Assembly: GCA_964416425.1 (NCBI GenBank)
Contig: CAYQEC010000029.1
Location: forward strand, 1 to 28,078
Length of the DNA: 28,078 nt
Source of the DNA: CAYQEC01 sp964416425
GTDB lineage: Bacteria; Actinomycetota; Acidimicrobiia; Spongiisociales; UBA5794
Reading direction: 5' to 3'
The notes beneath the pieces are model-generated. The model did no database searches, was not told the origin of the DNA, and saw nothing but the letters and a program-made list of their open reading frames with translations. Shown here in pieces: positions 1-7,758 of this stretch (position 1 is its first letter; the number at the start of each line of letters is the position of its first letter). A program made the position numbers and the translations under genes.

Positions 1-150
1 GGGGCGGAGACCCCGGCGACGGCGCCCGACACCGAGGCGGCTCCTGCTCCTGAGGCGGAAGCCGAATCCGATGCGGCCGAGGGCGATGCGGCCGAGGGCG
101 ATGCGGCCGAGAGCGACGCCGCCGCCTCCGACGACGAGGTGGTGAGCTGA
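1..150 (+). CDS. rpsC: 30S ribosomal protein S3, C-terminal end only (partial)
   Basis: Only the last 49 codons are in the window, read in frame from base 1 to a TGA at 148-150. They encode an Ala/Glu/Asp-rich acidic tail with no globular part. The identification rests on position: S3 comes immediately before L16 in the S10 operon, and actinobacterial S3 proteins often carry long acidic, low-complexity C-terminal tails. The tail contains three codon-aligned 15-bp repeats (70-114). The stop overlaps the rplP start by one base (TGATG), which suggests translational coupling. The gene body lies outside the window, so the call is contextual. Confidence 0.8.
   Translation, partial: GAETPATAPDTEAAPAPEAEAESDAAEGDAAEGDAAESDAAASDDEVVS
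70..114 (+). repeat. Three tandem 15-bp repeats in the S3 tail
   Basis: A 15-bp unit, gatgcggccgagggc, occurs at 70-84 and 85-99, and at 100-114 with one base changed (gag agc). Each copy encodes the pentapeptide DAAEG or DAAES. The array is codon-phased and lies in the disordered acidic tail of S3, so copy number could vary without loss of frame. Confidence 0.9.
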
Positions 151-563
151 TGTTGATGCCGAAGCGCACCAAGTACCGCAAGGTCCAGAAGGGCCGGATG
201 ACCGGTATGGCGAAAGGCGGCAGCAGCGTCACCTTCGGCGAGTTCGGGCTGCAGGCCCAGGAGCCGGGGTGGGTGACGGCACGCCAGATCGAAGCCGCCC
301 GTATCGCCATGACCCGCGCCATCAAGCGTGGTGGCAAGGTCTGGATCAACATCTTCCCCGACCGTCCCGTCACCGAGAAGCCGGCGGAGACCCGCATGGG
401 CTCCGGCAAGGGCAACCCCGAGTATTGGGTGGCGGTGGTGAAACCGGGCCGGGTCATGTTCGAGATGGCTGGCGTCACCGAGGACCTGGCGCAGGAGGCC
501 ATGCGCCTCGCCAGCCACAAGCTGCCGATCAAGACCAAATTCGTGAGGCGGGAGGAGCTGTGA
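150..563 (+). CDS. rplP: 50S ribosomal protein L16
   Basis: This 137-residue protein begins MLMPKRTKYRKVQKGRM, the typical start of bacterial L16, and has the usual length. L16 binds 23S rRNA near the peptidyl transferase centre and the A-site tRNA. The conserved basic N-terminus and the segment GSGKGNPEYWVAVVKPG (about residues 82-98) are recognisable. The ATG shares a base with the rpsC stop, and the 3' end overlaps the rpmC GTG start, so it lies in the translationally coupled S10 operon. Nothing unusual was seen. Confidence 0.98.
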   Translation: MLMPKRTKYRKVQKGRMTGMAKGGSSVTFGEFGLQAQEPGWVTARQIEAARIAMTRAIKRGGKVWINIFPDRPVTEKPAETRMGSGKGNPEYWVAVVKPGRVMFEMAGVTEDLAQEAMRLASHKLPIKTKFVRREEL

Positions 564-781
564 AGGCCTACGACCTGCGATTGCTCGACGCCTCGGAGCT
601 CGCCGACAAGCTCGACGAGGCCAAGGAGGAGCTGTTCAACCTCCGCTTCCAGCTGGCAACCAACCAGCTGGACAACACGACGCGCATCCGGCAGGTGCGC
701 CGTGAGATCGCCCGCGTCAAGACGGTGATCCGTCAGCAAGAGATCGCCGCCTGGGCGCGGCTGCAACAGGAGGAAGCGTGA
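560..781 (+). CDS. rpmC: 50S ribosomal protein L29
   Basis: A 73-residue protein starting at GTG 560 (MKAYDLRLLDASEL). It has the two-helix L29 pattern with the signature EELFNLRFQLATNQLDN at about residues 23-39. L29 sits at the peptide exit tunnel, where nascent-chain factors dock. The start overlaps the rplP stop by four bases (GTGA), with ggaggag directly upstream as ribosome binding site. Its stop shares a base with the rpsQ ATG. Confidence 0.97.
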   Translation: MKAYDLRLLDASELADKLDEAKEELFNLRFQLATNQLDNTTRIRQVRREIARVKTVIRQQEIAAWARLQQEEA

Positions 782-1035
782 TGGAGCGTGCCCGCCGCAA
801 GGTCCGGGTCGGCGTCGTCGTTTCGGATGCTCGCGACAAGACGGTTACCGTAGAGGTCGTCGATTCCAAGCGGCACCCGAAGTACGGCAAGACGGTGCAG
901 GTTCGGAAGAGATTCCACGCCCACGACGAGCAGAACGGCGCGCGTCTGGGCGACACGGTGAGGATCGAGGAGACCCGCCCCCTCTCGAAGACGAAGCGGT
1001 GGCGGATCAGTGAAGTCGTGGAGAGAGCGAAGTGA
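781..1035 (+). CDS. rpsQ: 30S ribosomal protein S17
   Basis: An 84-residue protein, MERARRKVRVGVVVSDARDK, with the S17 motif HPKYGK and a basic C-terminus. S17 is a primary 16S rRNA binder of the 30S body. I chose ATG 781 over the in-frame GTG at 778 because AGGAGG at 768-773 lies seven bases before the ATG and only four before the GTG. The start overlaps the rpmC stop by one base. Confidence 0.97.
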   Translation: MERARRKVRVGVVVSDARDKTVTVEVVDSKRHPKYGKTVQVRKRFHAHDEQNGARLGDTVRIEETRPLSKTKRWRISEVVERAK

Positions 1036-1400
1036 TTCAGCAGGAGAGCCGCCTCAGGGTCGCGGACAACACCGGAGCTCGCGAGCTCCTCTGCATCCGC
1101 GTCCTCGGAGGCTCCGGCCGCCGCTACGCCTATCTCGGTGACGTCATCGTCGGCACCGTCAAGGACGCCATCCCGGGCGGCGCCGTCAAGAAGGGCGAGG
1201 TGGTGAAGGCGGTCGTGGTGCGTACCCGCAAGGAGAGCCGGCGCCAGGACGGCACCTACATCCGCTTCGACGACAACGCCTGCGTCATCATCAACGACCA
1301 GCAGCAGCCCCGCGGCACCCGCATCTTCGGGCCGGTGGGCCGCGAGCTGCGCGACAAGCGCTTCATGCGCATCGTCTCCCTCGCTCCGGAGGTGCTGTGA
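1032..1400 (+). CDS. rplN: 50S ribosomal protein L14
   Basis: This 122-residue protein has the usual L14 length and starts at GTG 1032 as MIQQESRLRVADNTGAREL. Typical L14 segments are VADNTGA, the basic stretch VVRTRKE and the end GPVGRELRDKRFMRIVSLAPEVL. L14 lies at the subunit interface and contributes to bridges with 16S rRNA. It overlaps the rpsQ stop by four bases (GTGA), and its own stop shares a base with the rplX ATG. It is the first gene of the classical spc set. Confidence 0.98.
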   Translation: MIQQESRLRVADNTGARELLCIRVLGGSGRRYAYLGDVIVGTVKDAIPGGAVKKGEVVKAVVVRTRKESRRQDGTYIRFDDNACVIINDQQQPRGTRIFGPVGRELRDKRFMRIVSLAPEVL

Positions 1401-1708
1401 TGAAGCTGCGTTCCGGAGACACCGTGCGGGTCATCTCGGGGAAGGACAAGGGCACCGAGAGCCGGATCGCACGGGTGATCAAGCGCAAGAACAAGATCAT
1501 CGTCGAGGGCGTCGCCACCGCCAAGCGTCACCAGCGGCCCCAGGGCCAGACGATGCAGGGCGGCATCATCGACAAGGACATGCCGATCGACGCCTCCAAC
1601 GTCATGATCGTGTGCCCCGAGTGCGGGCCGACCCGCATCGGCTCCCGGTTCGACGAGGAAGGCCAGAAGTATCGGATCTGTCGCAAGTGCGGGAGTGACC
1701 TCGGATGA
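1400..1708 (+). CDS. rplX: 50S ribosomal protein L24, with four cysteines
   Basis: A 102-residue protein with an N-terminal KOW motif (about residues 3-35, including VISGKDKG) that starts 50S assembly on 23S rRNA. The C-terminal part holds two CxxC pairs, C72/C75 and C94/C97, spaced like a zinc ribbon, so I infer a zinc-binding form. ATG 1400 is preferred to in-frame GTG 1397 because GGAGG at 1388-1392 is seven bases from the ATG. It overlaps rplE by four bases. Confidence 0.97.
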   Translation: MKLRSGDTVRVISGKDKGTESRIARVIKRKNKIIVEGVATAKRHQRPQGQTMQGGIIDKDMPIDASNVMIVCPECGPTRIGSRFDEEGQKYRICRKCGSDLG

Positions 1709-2262
1709 CGCCGCGACTCAAAGAGCAATACGACCGTGATATCAAGGACCGGCTCTTCGAGGAGCTGGGGCTCGACAACGTTATGCAGGTGCCCCGTCTC
1801 TCCAAGATCGTCGTCAACATGGGCGTCGGCGACGCCGTCCAGGACGGCAAGCTGATCGACTCGGCGATCGTGGATCTGCGCATCATCACCGGGCAGCAGC
1901 CCAAGGTGAACCGGTCCCGCAAGTCGATCGCCAACTTCAAGCTGCGCGCCGGCATGGCCGTCGGCGTGTCGGTGACGCTACGCGGCGACCGCATGTGGGA
2001 GTTCTTCGATCGGCTGGTGGCGACCGCCATCCCCCGGATCCGCGACTTCCGCGGGCTCAGCCCGCGGGGATTCGACGGGACGGGCAACTACAGCTTCGGC
2101 GTCAACGAGCAGCTCATCTTCCCCGAGATCGACTACGACAAGGTCGCCAAGGTGCGCGGCATGGACATCACGTTCGTGACCACCGCCGCCAACGACGCGC
2201 AGGGCAGGGCGCTGCTCGACGCGTTCGGATTCCCGTTCCGCCGGCAACAGGTAGGTGTGTGA
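1705..2262 (+). CDS. rplE: 50S ribosomal protein L5
   Basis: A 185-residue protein close to the normal L5 length. Family segments include PRLSKIVVNMGVGDA near residues 30-44, ITGQQPKVNRSRKSIANFKLR, and GNYSFGVNEQLIFPEIDYD. L5 binds 5S rRNA and forms part of the central protuberance with L18. The ATG overlaps the rplX stop (ATGA) and the TGA shares a base with the rpsZ ATG. Confidence 0.98.
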   Translation: MTPRLKEQYDRDIKDRLFEELGLDNVMQVPRLSKIVVNMGVGDAVQDGKLIDSAIVDLRIITGQQPKVNRSRKSIANFKLRAGMAVGVSVTLRGDRMWEFFDRLVATAIPRIRDFRGLSPRGFDGTGNYSFGVNEQLIFPEIDYDKVAKVRGMDITFVTTAANDAQGRALLDAFGFPFRRQQVGV

Positions 2263-2447
2263 TGGCAAAGAAGGCGTTGATCGCCAAGGCCAACCGGAAG
2301 CCGAAGTACGCCGTCCGGGCCTACAACCGCTGCCGGCGCTGCGGCCGGCCGCGGGCGTTCATCCGCAAGTTCGGCATGTGCCGTATCTGCGTGCGGGAGC
2401 TGGCTCACCGTGGTGAGCTCCCCGGGGTGAGAAAGGCGTCGTGGTAA
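2262..2447 (+). CDS. rpsZ: 30S ribosomal protein S14, zinc-binding short form (type Z)
   Basis: A 61-residue protein with cysteines C24, C27, C40 and C43 (CRRC and CRIC) that mark the short zinc-binding S14. The end is PGVRKASW, typical of the family. S14 assembles late into the 30S head. The gene lies between L5 and S8 as in other spc operons. A zinc-free long paralogue is often found elsewhere in actinobacterial genomes but is not in this window. Confidence 0.97.
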   Translation: MAKKALIAKANRKPKYAVRAYNRCRRCGRPRAFIRKFGMCRICVRELAHRGELPGVRKASW

Positions 2448-2449
2448 TC

Positions 2450-2845
2450 ATGTACACCGATCCCATCGCCGACATGCTCACCCGGATCCGCAACGCCAAC
2501 CAGGCGCTGCAGCCCGAGGCCAAGATGCCGGCCTCGATGCTGAAGGAGGAGATCGCCAAGATCCTCTCCGTCGAGGGCTACGTCGACAGCTACAAGGTCG
2601 AGGACGCCCGGGTGGGCAAGGAGCTCACCGTGCGGCTCCGTTACGGCTCCGACCGCAAGCGTGTGCTCCAGGGGCTGCGCAGGGTCTCGACGCCGGGACA
2701 TCGCGTCTACAAGGGCGCCCCCGATATCGCCCGGGTCCGCGGCGGCCTCGGGGTCGCCATCGTGTCGACCTCCGAGGGTCTGCTCACGGACCGGGAGGCA
2801 CGCCGCCGCAACGTCGGGGGCGAAGTGCTCTGCGAGGTGTGGTGA
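2450..2845 (+). CDS. rpsH: 30S ribosomal protein S8
   Basis: S8 of about 131 residues, with TDPIADMLTRIRNANQ at the start and the C-terminal signature GLGVAIVSTSEGLLTDREAR. S8 binds the central domain of 16S rRNA and in some bacteria represses spc translation. The start is uncertain. ATG 2450 gives MYTDPIAD, which resembles known S8 starts. An in-frame GTG at 2441 would add three residues and overlap the rpsZ stop. GAAAGG at 2431-2436 is four bases from the GTG and thirteen from the ATG, so it does not settle the choice. Confidence 0.95.
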   Translation: MYTDPIADMLTRIRNANQALQPEAKMPASMLKEEIAKILSVEGYVDSYKVEDARVGKELTVRLRYGSDRKRVLQGLRRVSTPGHRVYKGAPDIARVRGGLGVAIVSTSEGLLTDREARRRNVGGEVLCEVW

Positions 2846-2849
2846 AGGT

Positions 2850-3392
2850 ATGAGTCGCATCGGCAACCACCCGATCGTGCTGCCGGGATCCGTCGACGTG
2901 AAGGTCGACGGCACCCGCATCACCGTCAAGGGCCCAAAGGGCACGCTGGAGCGCGTCATCGACACCCGCATCACGGTGGAGAACGACGGCACCACCCTGG
3001 TGCTGCGCCGGGCCGACGACGAGGGGGACACCCGGGCCCGCCACGGGCTGACCCGTGCCCTGCTCAACAACATGGTCGTCGGCGTCTCCGACGGGTACCG
3101 CAAGGACCTGCAGATGGTGGGCGTCGGCTACCGCGCCAACCTGCAGGGTTCCCGGCTCGAGCTCCAGGTGGGGTTCTCCCGCCCGGTCGTCGTCGAGGCG
3201 CCCGACGGCATCACCTTCGAGGTCACCGAGCCGACCCGGATCGGCGTCAGCGGCATCGACAAGGAGCTGGTCGGCCAGGTGGCCGCCAACATCCGCAAGG
3301 TGCGACCCCCCGAGCCGTACAAGGGCAAGGGGATCCGCTACGTGGGCGAGCAGGTCCGCCGCAAGGCAGGAAAAGCAGGAGTCGCAGGATGA
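2850..3392 (+). CDS. rplF: 50S ribosomal protein L6
   Basis: A 180-residue protein starting MSRIGNHPIVLPGSVDV, with the duplicated L6 fold. The C-terminal signature is PPEPYKGKGIRYVGE at about residues 152-166. L6 binds 23S rRNA near the factor-binding site. Four bases separate it from rpsH; GTGAAGG just upstream can serve as ribosome binding site. Its stop overlaps the rplR ATG by four bases. Confidence 0.98.
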   Translation: MSRIGNHPIVLPGSVDVKVDGTRITVKGPKGTLERVIDTRITVENDGTTLVLRRADDEGDTRARHGLTRALLNNMVVGVSDGYRKDLQMVGVGYRANLQGSRLELQVGFSRPVVVEAPDGITFEVTEPTRIGVSGIDKELVGQVAANIRKVRPPEPYKGKGIRYVGEQVRRKAGKAGVAG

Positions 3393-3742
3393 GAGGTTCC
3401 CGTACCGACGCCCGCCGCCGTCGCCACTTCCGGGTGCGCAAGACGGTCTACGGGTCGGGCGCCCGGCCCCGCCTCGCGGTGTTCCGGAGCAACCGCTATA
3501 TCTACGCCCAGGTCATCGACGACGACGGCGGCCACACCCTGGCATCCGCCTCGTCCCGCGAGGCCGCGCTCCGGGAGCGCACCCTCACCGTCGCGACGGC
3601 CGCCGAGGTCGGGAAGCTGATTGCGGCCCGCGCCAACGAGGCGGGGGTGAACAGCGTGGTCTTCGACCGTGGCGGGTTCCCCTACCACGGGCGGGTGAAG
3701 GCCGTCGCCGAGGCCGCCCGGGAAGCCGGGCTGAAGTTTTGA
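3389..3742 (+). CDS. rplR: 50S ribosomal protein L18
   Basis: A 117-residue protein with an Arg-rich N-terminus (MRGSRTDARRRRHFRVRK) and the L18 core RPRLAVFRSNRYIYAQVIDD. The end VFDRGGFPYHGRVKAVAEAAREAGLKF is diagnostic. L18 carries 5S rRNA into the large subunit together with L5. It overlaps rplF by four bases and is followed 17 bases later by rpsE. Confidence 0.98.
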   Translation: MRGSRTDARRRRHFRVRKTVYGSGARPRLAVFRSNRYIYAQVIDDDGGHTLASASSREAALRERTLTVATAAEVGKLIAARANEAGVNSVVFDRGGFPYHGRVKAVAEAAREAGLKF

Positions 3743-3759
3743 GTCATCGAGGAGGCAGC

Positions 3760-4353
3760 GTGAGTGACAACCGATCCGATCGCGGCCGAGGCCGCGGATC
3801 CGAGCGGACCCGCGAGGTCCCCGAGTTCGACGAGCGGGTCATCGCCATCAACCGCGTCGCCAAAGTCGTCAAGGGCGGCCGGCGGTTCTCGTTCACCGCG
3901 CTCGTCACCGTCGGCAACGGCAAGGGTCGGGTCGGTATCGGCTACGGCAAGGCGAAAGAGGTGCCGAGCGCCATCCAGAAGGGAATCGAGATCGCTCGCA
4001 AGAGCATGGTCGACGTCCCGATGGCCGGCACCTCCGTGATCCACCGGATCATCGGGGTCCAAGGGGCCTCCCGGGTGCTGCTCAAGCCGGCGGCGCCGGG
4101 TACCGGCGTCATCGCCGGTGGCGCGGTGCGCCAGATCCTCGAAGCGGCCGGGATCCGCGACGTCCTGGCCAAGTCGCTGGGATCACCCACCCACGTCAAC
4201 GTCGCCAAGGCCACCATGAACGCCATCACCGGCCAGCAGAACCCCGACCAGGTGGCGCGGGCCCGTGGCAAGCGGCCGGAGGAGATCTTCCCGCCGGCGC
4301 TGCTGGCCGCCTACCGCTCCGCCGAGCTGATGAAGACCGAGGTCGGGAGCTGA
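3760..4353 (+). CDS. rpsE: 30S ribosomal protein S5
   Basis: A 197-residue S5 starting at GTG 3760 (MSDNRSDRGRGRGSE), with GAGGAGG at 3749-3755 as a well-placed ribosome binding site. A short Arg/Gly-rich N-terminal extension precedes the conserved FDERVIAINRVAKVVKGG segment. Typical elements follow: ALVTVGNGKGRVGIGYGKA and TGVIAGGAVRQILEAAGI. S5 helps maintain decoding accuracy and mRNA unwinding on the 30S subunit. Two bases separate it from rpmD. Confidence 0.97.
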   Translation: MSDNRSDRGRGRGSERTREVPEFDERVIAINRVAKVVKGGRRFSFTALVTVGNGKGRVGIGYGKAKEVPSAIQKGIEIARKSMVDVPMAGTSVIHRIIGVQGASRVLLKPAAPGTGVIAGGAVRQILEAAGIRDVLAKSLGSPTHVNVAKATMNAITGQQNPDQVARARGKRPEEIFPPALLAAYRSAELMKTEVGS

Positions 4354-4355
4354 CG

Positions 4356-4544
4356 ATGGCCAAGACCAAGTCCCTCAAGATCACGCTGGTGCGGAGCACG
4401 ATCGGCCAGAAGCCCAAGATCCGGGCGACCGTCGAGAGCCTCGGGCTCCGCAAGATCCGCCAGTCGGTGGAGCGTCCGGACACCCCGGACGTACGCGGCA
4501 TGGTGGTACGCGCCAGGCACCTGCTGGACGTCGAGGAGGTCTGA
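4356..4544 (+). CDS. rpmD: 50S ribosomal protein L30
   Basis: A 62-residue protein matching the small bacterial L30: KITLVRSTIGQKPKIRATVESLGLRK followed by VRGMVVRARHLL. L30 is a peripheral 23S rRNA binder. Its stop shares a base with the rplO ATG, and it sits between S5 and L15 as usual. Confidence 0.97.
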   Translation: MAKTKSLKITLVRSTIGQKPKIRATVESLGLRKIRQSVERPDTPDVRGMVVRARHLLDVEEV

Positions 4545-4981
4545 TGAAGCTCCATCACCTACGCCCCGCCGCCGGCTCGAAGCAGCGGAAGATCCGCGTC
4601 GGGCGCGGCGAGAGCGGCCGCCGCGGCAAGACCGCCGGGCGCGGCACCAAGGGTCAGAAGGCACGCGGCAAGGTCCGTCCCGGTTTCGAGGGCGGCCAGA
4701 TGCCGTTGCAGCGCAGGCTCCCCAAGCTCAAGGGTTTCAAGAACCGCAACAAGGAGGTGTTCGTCGTCGTCAACGTCGACCGCCTCGCCGAGTTCGACGC
4801 CAACGGCACCGTGACGCCGGACGACCTGCGGCACCGGGGCATCGCCAAGAAGCGGGGTCGGATCAAGATCCTCGGCGAGGGTGAGCTCGACCGTGCCCTC
4901 ACGGTGAAGGCCCACGCCTTCAGCCTCGGCGCCGCGGAGAAGATCCGCGCCGCCGGCGGCACCGTCGAAGTCGTCGACTGA
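4544..4981 (+). CDS. rplO: 50S ribosomal protein L15
   Basis: A 145-residue L15 with the Gly/Arg/Lys-rich N-terminal extension (MKLHHLRPAAGSKQRKIRVGRGESGRRGKTAGRGTKGQ region) that threads into 23S rRNA. The conserved FEGGQMPLQRRLPKLKGF segment lies near residues 49-66. It is the last gene of this coupled run. A strong hairpin (4983-4999) starts two bases after the stop, and 115 bases separate it from secY. Confidence 0.97.
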   Translation: MKLHHLRPAAGSKQRKIRVGRGESGRRGKTAGRGTKGQKARGKVRPGFEGGQMPLQRRLPKLKGFKNRNKEVFVVVNVDRLAEFDANGTVTPDDLRHRGIAKKRGRIKILGEGELDRALTVKAHAFSLGAAEKIRAAGGTVEVVD

Positions 4982-4982
4982 T

Positions 4983-4999
4983 GCGCCGGCTGCCGGCGC
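4983..4999 (+). terminator. Tight GC hairpin after rplO, possible terminator or attenuator
   Basis: GCGCCGGCTGCCGGCGC is a perfect inverted repeat. As RNA it gives a 7-bp all-GC stem with a CTG loop. No T-tract follows, so it is not a classical intrinsic terminator. It begins two bases after the rplO stop, where read-through into secY could be reduced. Confidence 0.5.
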
Positions 5000-5058
5000 C
5001 GCCCCTGCTCTTCGACCCCGCCGCCCGCCGTGCCGGACCGGCGACCCCGGTCGGTGGC

Positions 5059-5064
5059 TAACCT
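5059..5064 (+). promoter_or_regulatory. Possible -10 box (TAACCT) upstream of secY
   Basis: TAACCT fits the actinobacterial TANNNT -10 pattern and lies 32 bases before the secY ATG, behind the hairpin that follows rplO. I see no convincing -35 box about 17 bases upstream. The 115-bp gap is unusual in this otherwise overlapping operon, which supports a separate start for secY-adk-map. Confidence 0.35.
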
Positions 5065-5096
5065 CTCAGCGAACTCGACAAGGACACCGAAGCCCC

Positions 5097-6404
5097 ATGC
5101 TCTCCGTCTTCCGCAACATGTTCCGGATCCGGGACCTCCGGAACAAGATCCTCTTCACGCTCGGCGTCTTCGCCGTCTACCGCCTTGGCACCGCGGTGCC
5201 GGTGCCGGGCATCGACCTCGGCGCCCTCAAGCTGGCGCGGGACACGGCGGACCAGAACGGTTTCCTCGGGCTGCTCAACCTGTTCTCCGGCGGGGCGCTG
5301 GAGAACCTGTCGGTGTTCTCGCTGGGGATCATGCCCTACATCACGTCGTCGATCATCATGCAGCTGCTGGCGGTGGTCATCCCCAAGCTGCAATCCCTGC
5401 AGGACGAGGGTGAAGCCGGCCGCAAGGTCGTCACCCAGTGGACCCGCTACCTCACGGTGGCGATCGCCCTCATCCAGTCGACCAGCTTCACGTTCCTGTT
5501 CCACAACGGGTCGTTCTTCGGCACCGACCTCATCCCGGACTACTCGACCCGCAACGTGCTGACGATCATCCTGACCATGACCGCCGGGACCGCCCTCATC
5601 ATGTGGCTCGGCGAGCTCATCACCCAGCGCGGCGTCGGCAACGGCATGTCACTGATCATCTTCGTCAGCATCGTCAGCCAGCTCCCGTCCCAGTTCGGGA
5701 TCCTCTACCTCAACTCGGAGCGCTACCAGTTCTACGCCGTGTCGTTCCTGATGCTGGTCCTCACCGTCGGCATCATCTTCATCGATCAGGGGCAGCGGCG
5801 GATCCCGATCCAGTTCTCCCGGAGGGTGCGGGGACGCAAGGTCCTCGGGGGCCAGAGCACCTACATCCCGCTCAAGGTGAACATGGCCGGCGTCATCCCG
5901 GTGATCTTCGCCACCAGTGTCATGTACTTCCCGGTGCTGATCGCCTCTTCGATCCCCTCCAGCGGCTGGGGGGCGGCGGTGCGGGACTGGATCGACCGCA
6001 ACCTGCTGTCGACCCGGGGCGGCGGCGGGCTGTCGCCGACGCTGCCATACATCGGCCTCCTCGCGCTGCTGGTGGTGTTCTTCACCTACTTCTACACCGC
6101 CATCCAGTTCGACCCGGAGCGTCAGGCCGAGACCATCCAGCGCCAGGGCGGCTTCATTCCCGGCATCCGGCCGGGCCGGGCCACGGTACGCCATCTCGAG
6201 CACGTCCTGAGCCGGATCACCCTCCCCGGATCCCTCTACCTCGCCCTGGTGGCGGTGGCGCCGTCACTGATGGGGTGGTACTGGCACATCCCGGTCGGTC
6301 TCAGCGGGGTGTCGATCCTCATCGTCTCCGGGGTGGCCCTCGAGACCATGAAGCAGATCGAGAGTCAGCTCATGATGCGCAACTACGAAGGGTTCCTGTC
6401 GTAA
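5097..6404 (+). CDS. secY: Preprotein translocase subunit SecY
   Basis: A 435-residue inner-membrane protein of normal SecY length, the channel subunit of the SecYEG translocon. About ten hydrophobic segments are visible, the first around residues 17-38. Family landmarks are GIMPYITSSIIMQLL (TM2 region), GVGNGMSLIIFVSIV, the cytoplasmic loop RRVRGRKVLGGQSTYIPLKVN, and the ending QLMMRNYEGFL. The ATG lacks a strong Shine-Dalgarno (AAGGA is 12 bases away). It starts a secY-adk-map unit that is widespread in bacteria. Its stop shares a base with the adk ATG. Confidence 0.98.
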   Translation: MLSVFRNMFRIRDLRNKILFTLGVFAVYRLGTAVPVPGIDLGALKLARDTADQNGFLGLLNLFSGGALENLSVFSLGIMPYITSSIIMQLLAVVIPKLQSLQDEGEAGRKVVTQWTRYLTVAIALIQSTSFTFLFHNGSFFGTDLIPDYSTRNVLTIILTMTAGTALIMWLGELITQRGVGNGMSLIIFVSIVSQLPSQFGILYLNSERYQFYAVSFLMLVLTVGIIFIDQGQRRIPIQFSRRVRGRKVLGGQSTYIPLKVNMAGVIPVIFATSVMYFPVLIASSIPSSGWGAAVRDWIDRNLLSTRGGGGLSPTLPYIGLLALLVVFFTYFYTAIQFDPERQAETIQRQGGFIPGIRPGRATVRHLEHVLSRITLPGSLYLALVAVAPSLMGWYWHIPVGLSGVSILIVSGVALETMKQIESQLMMRNYEGFLS

Positions 6405-6976
6405 TGGGACGCCGCCTGCTGTTCCTCGGTCCGCCCGGCGCAGGGAAGGGGACGCAGGCGGTCCGCCTCGCCCGGGCGATCGGTGTTCCCCACATCTCCA
6501 CCGGGGCCATGCTGCGCCAGGCCGTCGCCGACGGCACCGAGCTGGGCCGGCAGGCCGAGGCGATCATGACGGCCGGTGACCTGGTCCCCGACGAGTTGAT
6601 GATCGCCCTGGTGGCCGACCGTCTCGGGCAGGACGACGCCGCCTGCGGGTACCTGCTCGACGGGTTCCCCCGCAACGTGCATCAGGCGGCGGCCCTCGAC
6701 TCCGCCATCGGTGAAGGCGCCCTCGAAGCGGTGGTGCTGCTCGACGTCGCCGAGGACGAGCTGGTGGCCCGGCTACTGCAGCGGGCCCGCCAGGAGGGAC
6801 GTGCCGACGACAACGAGGACACCATCCGGCGCAGGCTCCACGTATACCGCGAGGAGACCGCGCCCCTCGTCGGCTACTACCCGGAGCACCGGGTGGAGGT
6901 GATCGGCATCGACGGTGCCGGCACCGTCGATGCAGTATTCTCCCGCATCGTCGCGAGCCTGGCCGAGTCGCGATGA
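6404..6976 (+). CDS. adk: Adenylate kinase, short-LID form
   Basis: A 190-residue kinase that converts ATP plus AMP to two ADP in the cytoplasm. The P-loop GPPGAGKGTQ is at residues 9-18, and the AMP-binding and catalytic DGFPRN motif at 86-91. The segment between RARQEGRADDNEDTIRRRL and the core is brief, so this is the short form without the cysteine-bearing LID insert, as usual in actinobacteria. Start (TAATG with secY) and stop (ATGA with map) both overlap neighbours. Confidence 0.97.
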   Translation: MGRRLLFLGPPGAGKGTQAVRLARAIGVPHISTGAMLRQAVADGTELGRQAEAIMTAGDLVPDELMIALVADRLGQDDAACGYLLDGFPRNVHQAAALDSAIGEGALEAVVLLDVAEDELVARLLQRARQEGRADDNEDTIRRRLHVYREETAPLVGYYPEHRVEVIGIDGAGTVDAVFSRIVASLAESR

Positions 6977-7758
6977 CCGGCCGGTTCATGACGACGAAAT
7001 CGCCCGGCGACTTCGAGAAGATGGCGATTGCCGGCGCCGCGGTGGCGGCGGTCCACGCCGCGGTGCGGGAGGCGGCCGTGCCCGGGGTCCGCACCCGCGA
7101 CCTCGACCACGTCGCGGCCGAGGTGATCCGGGAGCGGGGCTGCCGGCCCTCCTTCCTCGGCTACCTGGGGTTCCCGGCCAACATCTGCGCCTCCCCCAAC
7201 GAGATCATCGTCCACGGCATCCCGGGCAGCTACCGGCTCAAGGAGGGCGACATCCTCTCGATCGACGCCGGCGCCATCTACGAGGGATGGCACGGCGACG
7301 CCGCCTTCACGATGGCGGTCGGCGAGGTGCCGCCCGAGGCGACCCGGCTCCTCACCGTCACCGAGCAGGGCTTGTGGGCCGGCATCACCGCCGCCCAGGC
7401 GGGCAACCGGCTCGGGGACGTCGGCCACGCCATCGAGGCGACCGCCCTCCGACACGGTTACGGGGTGGTGCGGGAGTACATCGGGCACGGCATCGGGCGC
7501 CAGATGCACGAGGCTCCCAACGTCCCCAACTACGGCACCCCTGGCAAGGGCACCAGGCTCAAGGTGGGGATGGCGATCGCCATCGAGCCCATGTTCAACG
7601 TGGGTGGGGAGGAGACGGCGCTCGACAAGGACGGCTGGACCGTGCGCACCGCCGACGGGTCGCTCTCGGCTCATTTCGAGCACACCGTCGCCATCACCGC
7701 CGAGGGTACCAAAGTGTTCACGCTCCCCGAGCCGAAGCTGGTGCCGCCCGCCGTCTGA
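6973..7758 (+). CDS. map: Methionine aminopeptidase, type I
   Basis: A 261-residue metallopeptidase that removes the initiator Met from nascent proteins at the ribosome. All five metal ligands of the pita-bread fold are present: D98, D109, H172, E205 and E236. The substrate-site histidine is in the IIVHGIP segment (H81). There is no N-terminal zinc-finger extension. The ATG overlaps the adk stop by four bases. An internal Met at residue 6 is an alternative start. It ends the secY-adk-map unit and is followed by a 235-bp gap. Confidence 0.97.
   Translation: MTGRFMTTKSPGDFEKMAIAGAAVAAVHAAVREAAVPGVRTRDLDHVAAEVIRERGCRPSFLGYLGFPANICASPNEIIVHGIPGSYRLKEGDILSIDAGAIYEGWHGDAAFTMAVGEVPPEATRLLTVTEQGLWAGITAAQAGNRLGDVGHAIEATALRHGYGVVREYIGHGIGRQMHEAPNVPNYGTPGKGTRLKVGMAIAIEPMFNVGGEETALDKDGWTVRTADGSLSAHFEHTVAITAEGTKVFTLPEPKLVPPAV

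Noticed and set aside
2441..2449. GTG 2441 as the rpsH start
   Set aside because: Not excluded, but ATG 2450 gives an N-terminus closer to known S8. The ribosome binding site spacing is poor for both, so ATG was preferred and the alternative recorded.
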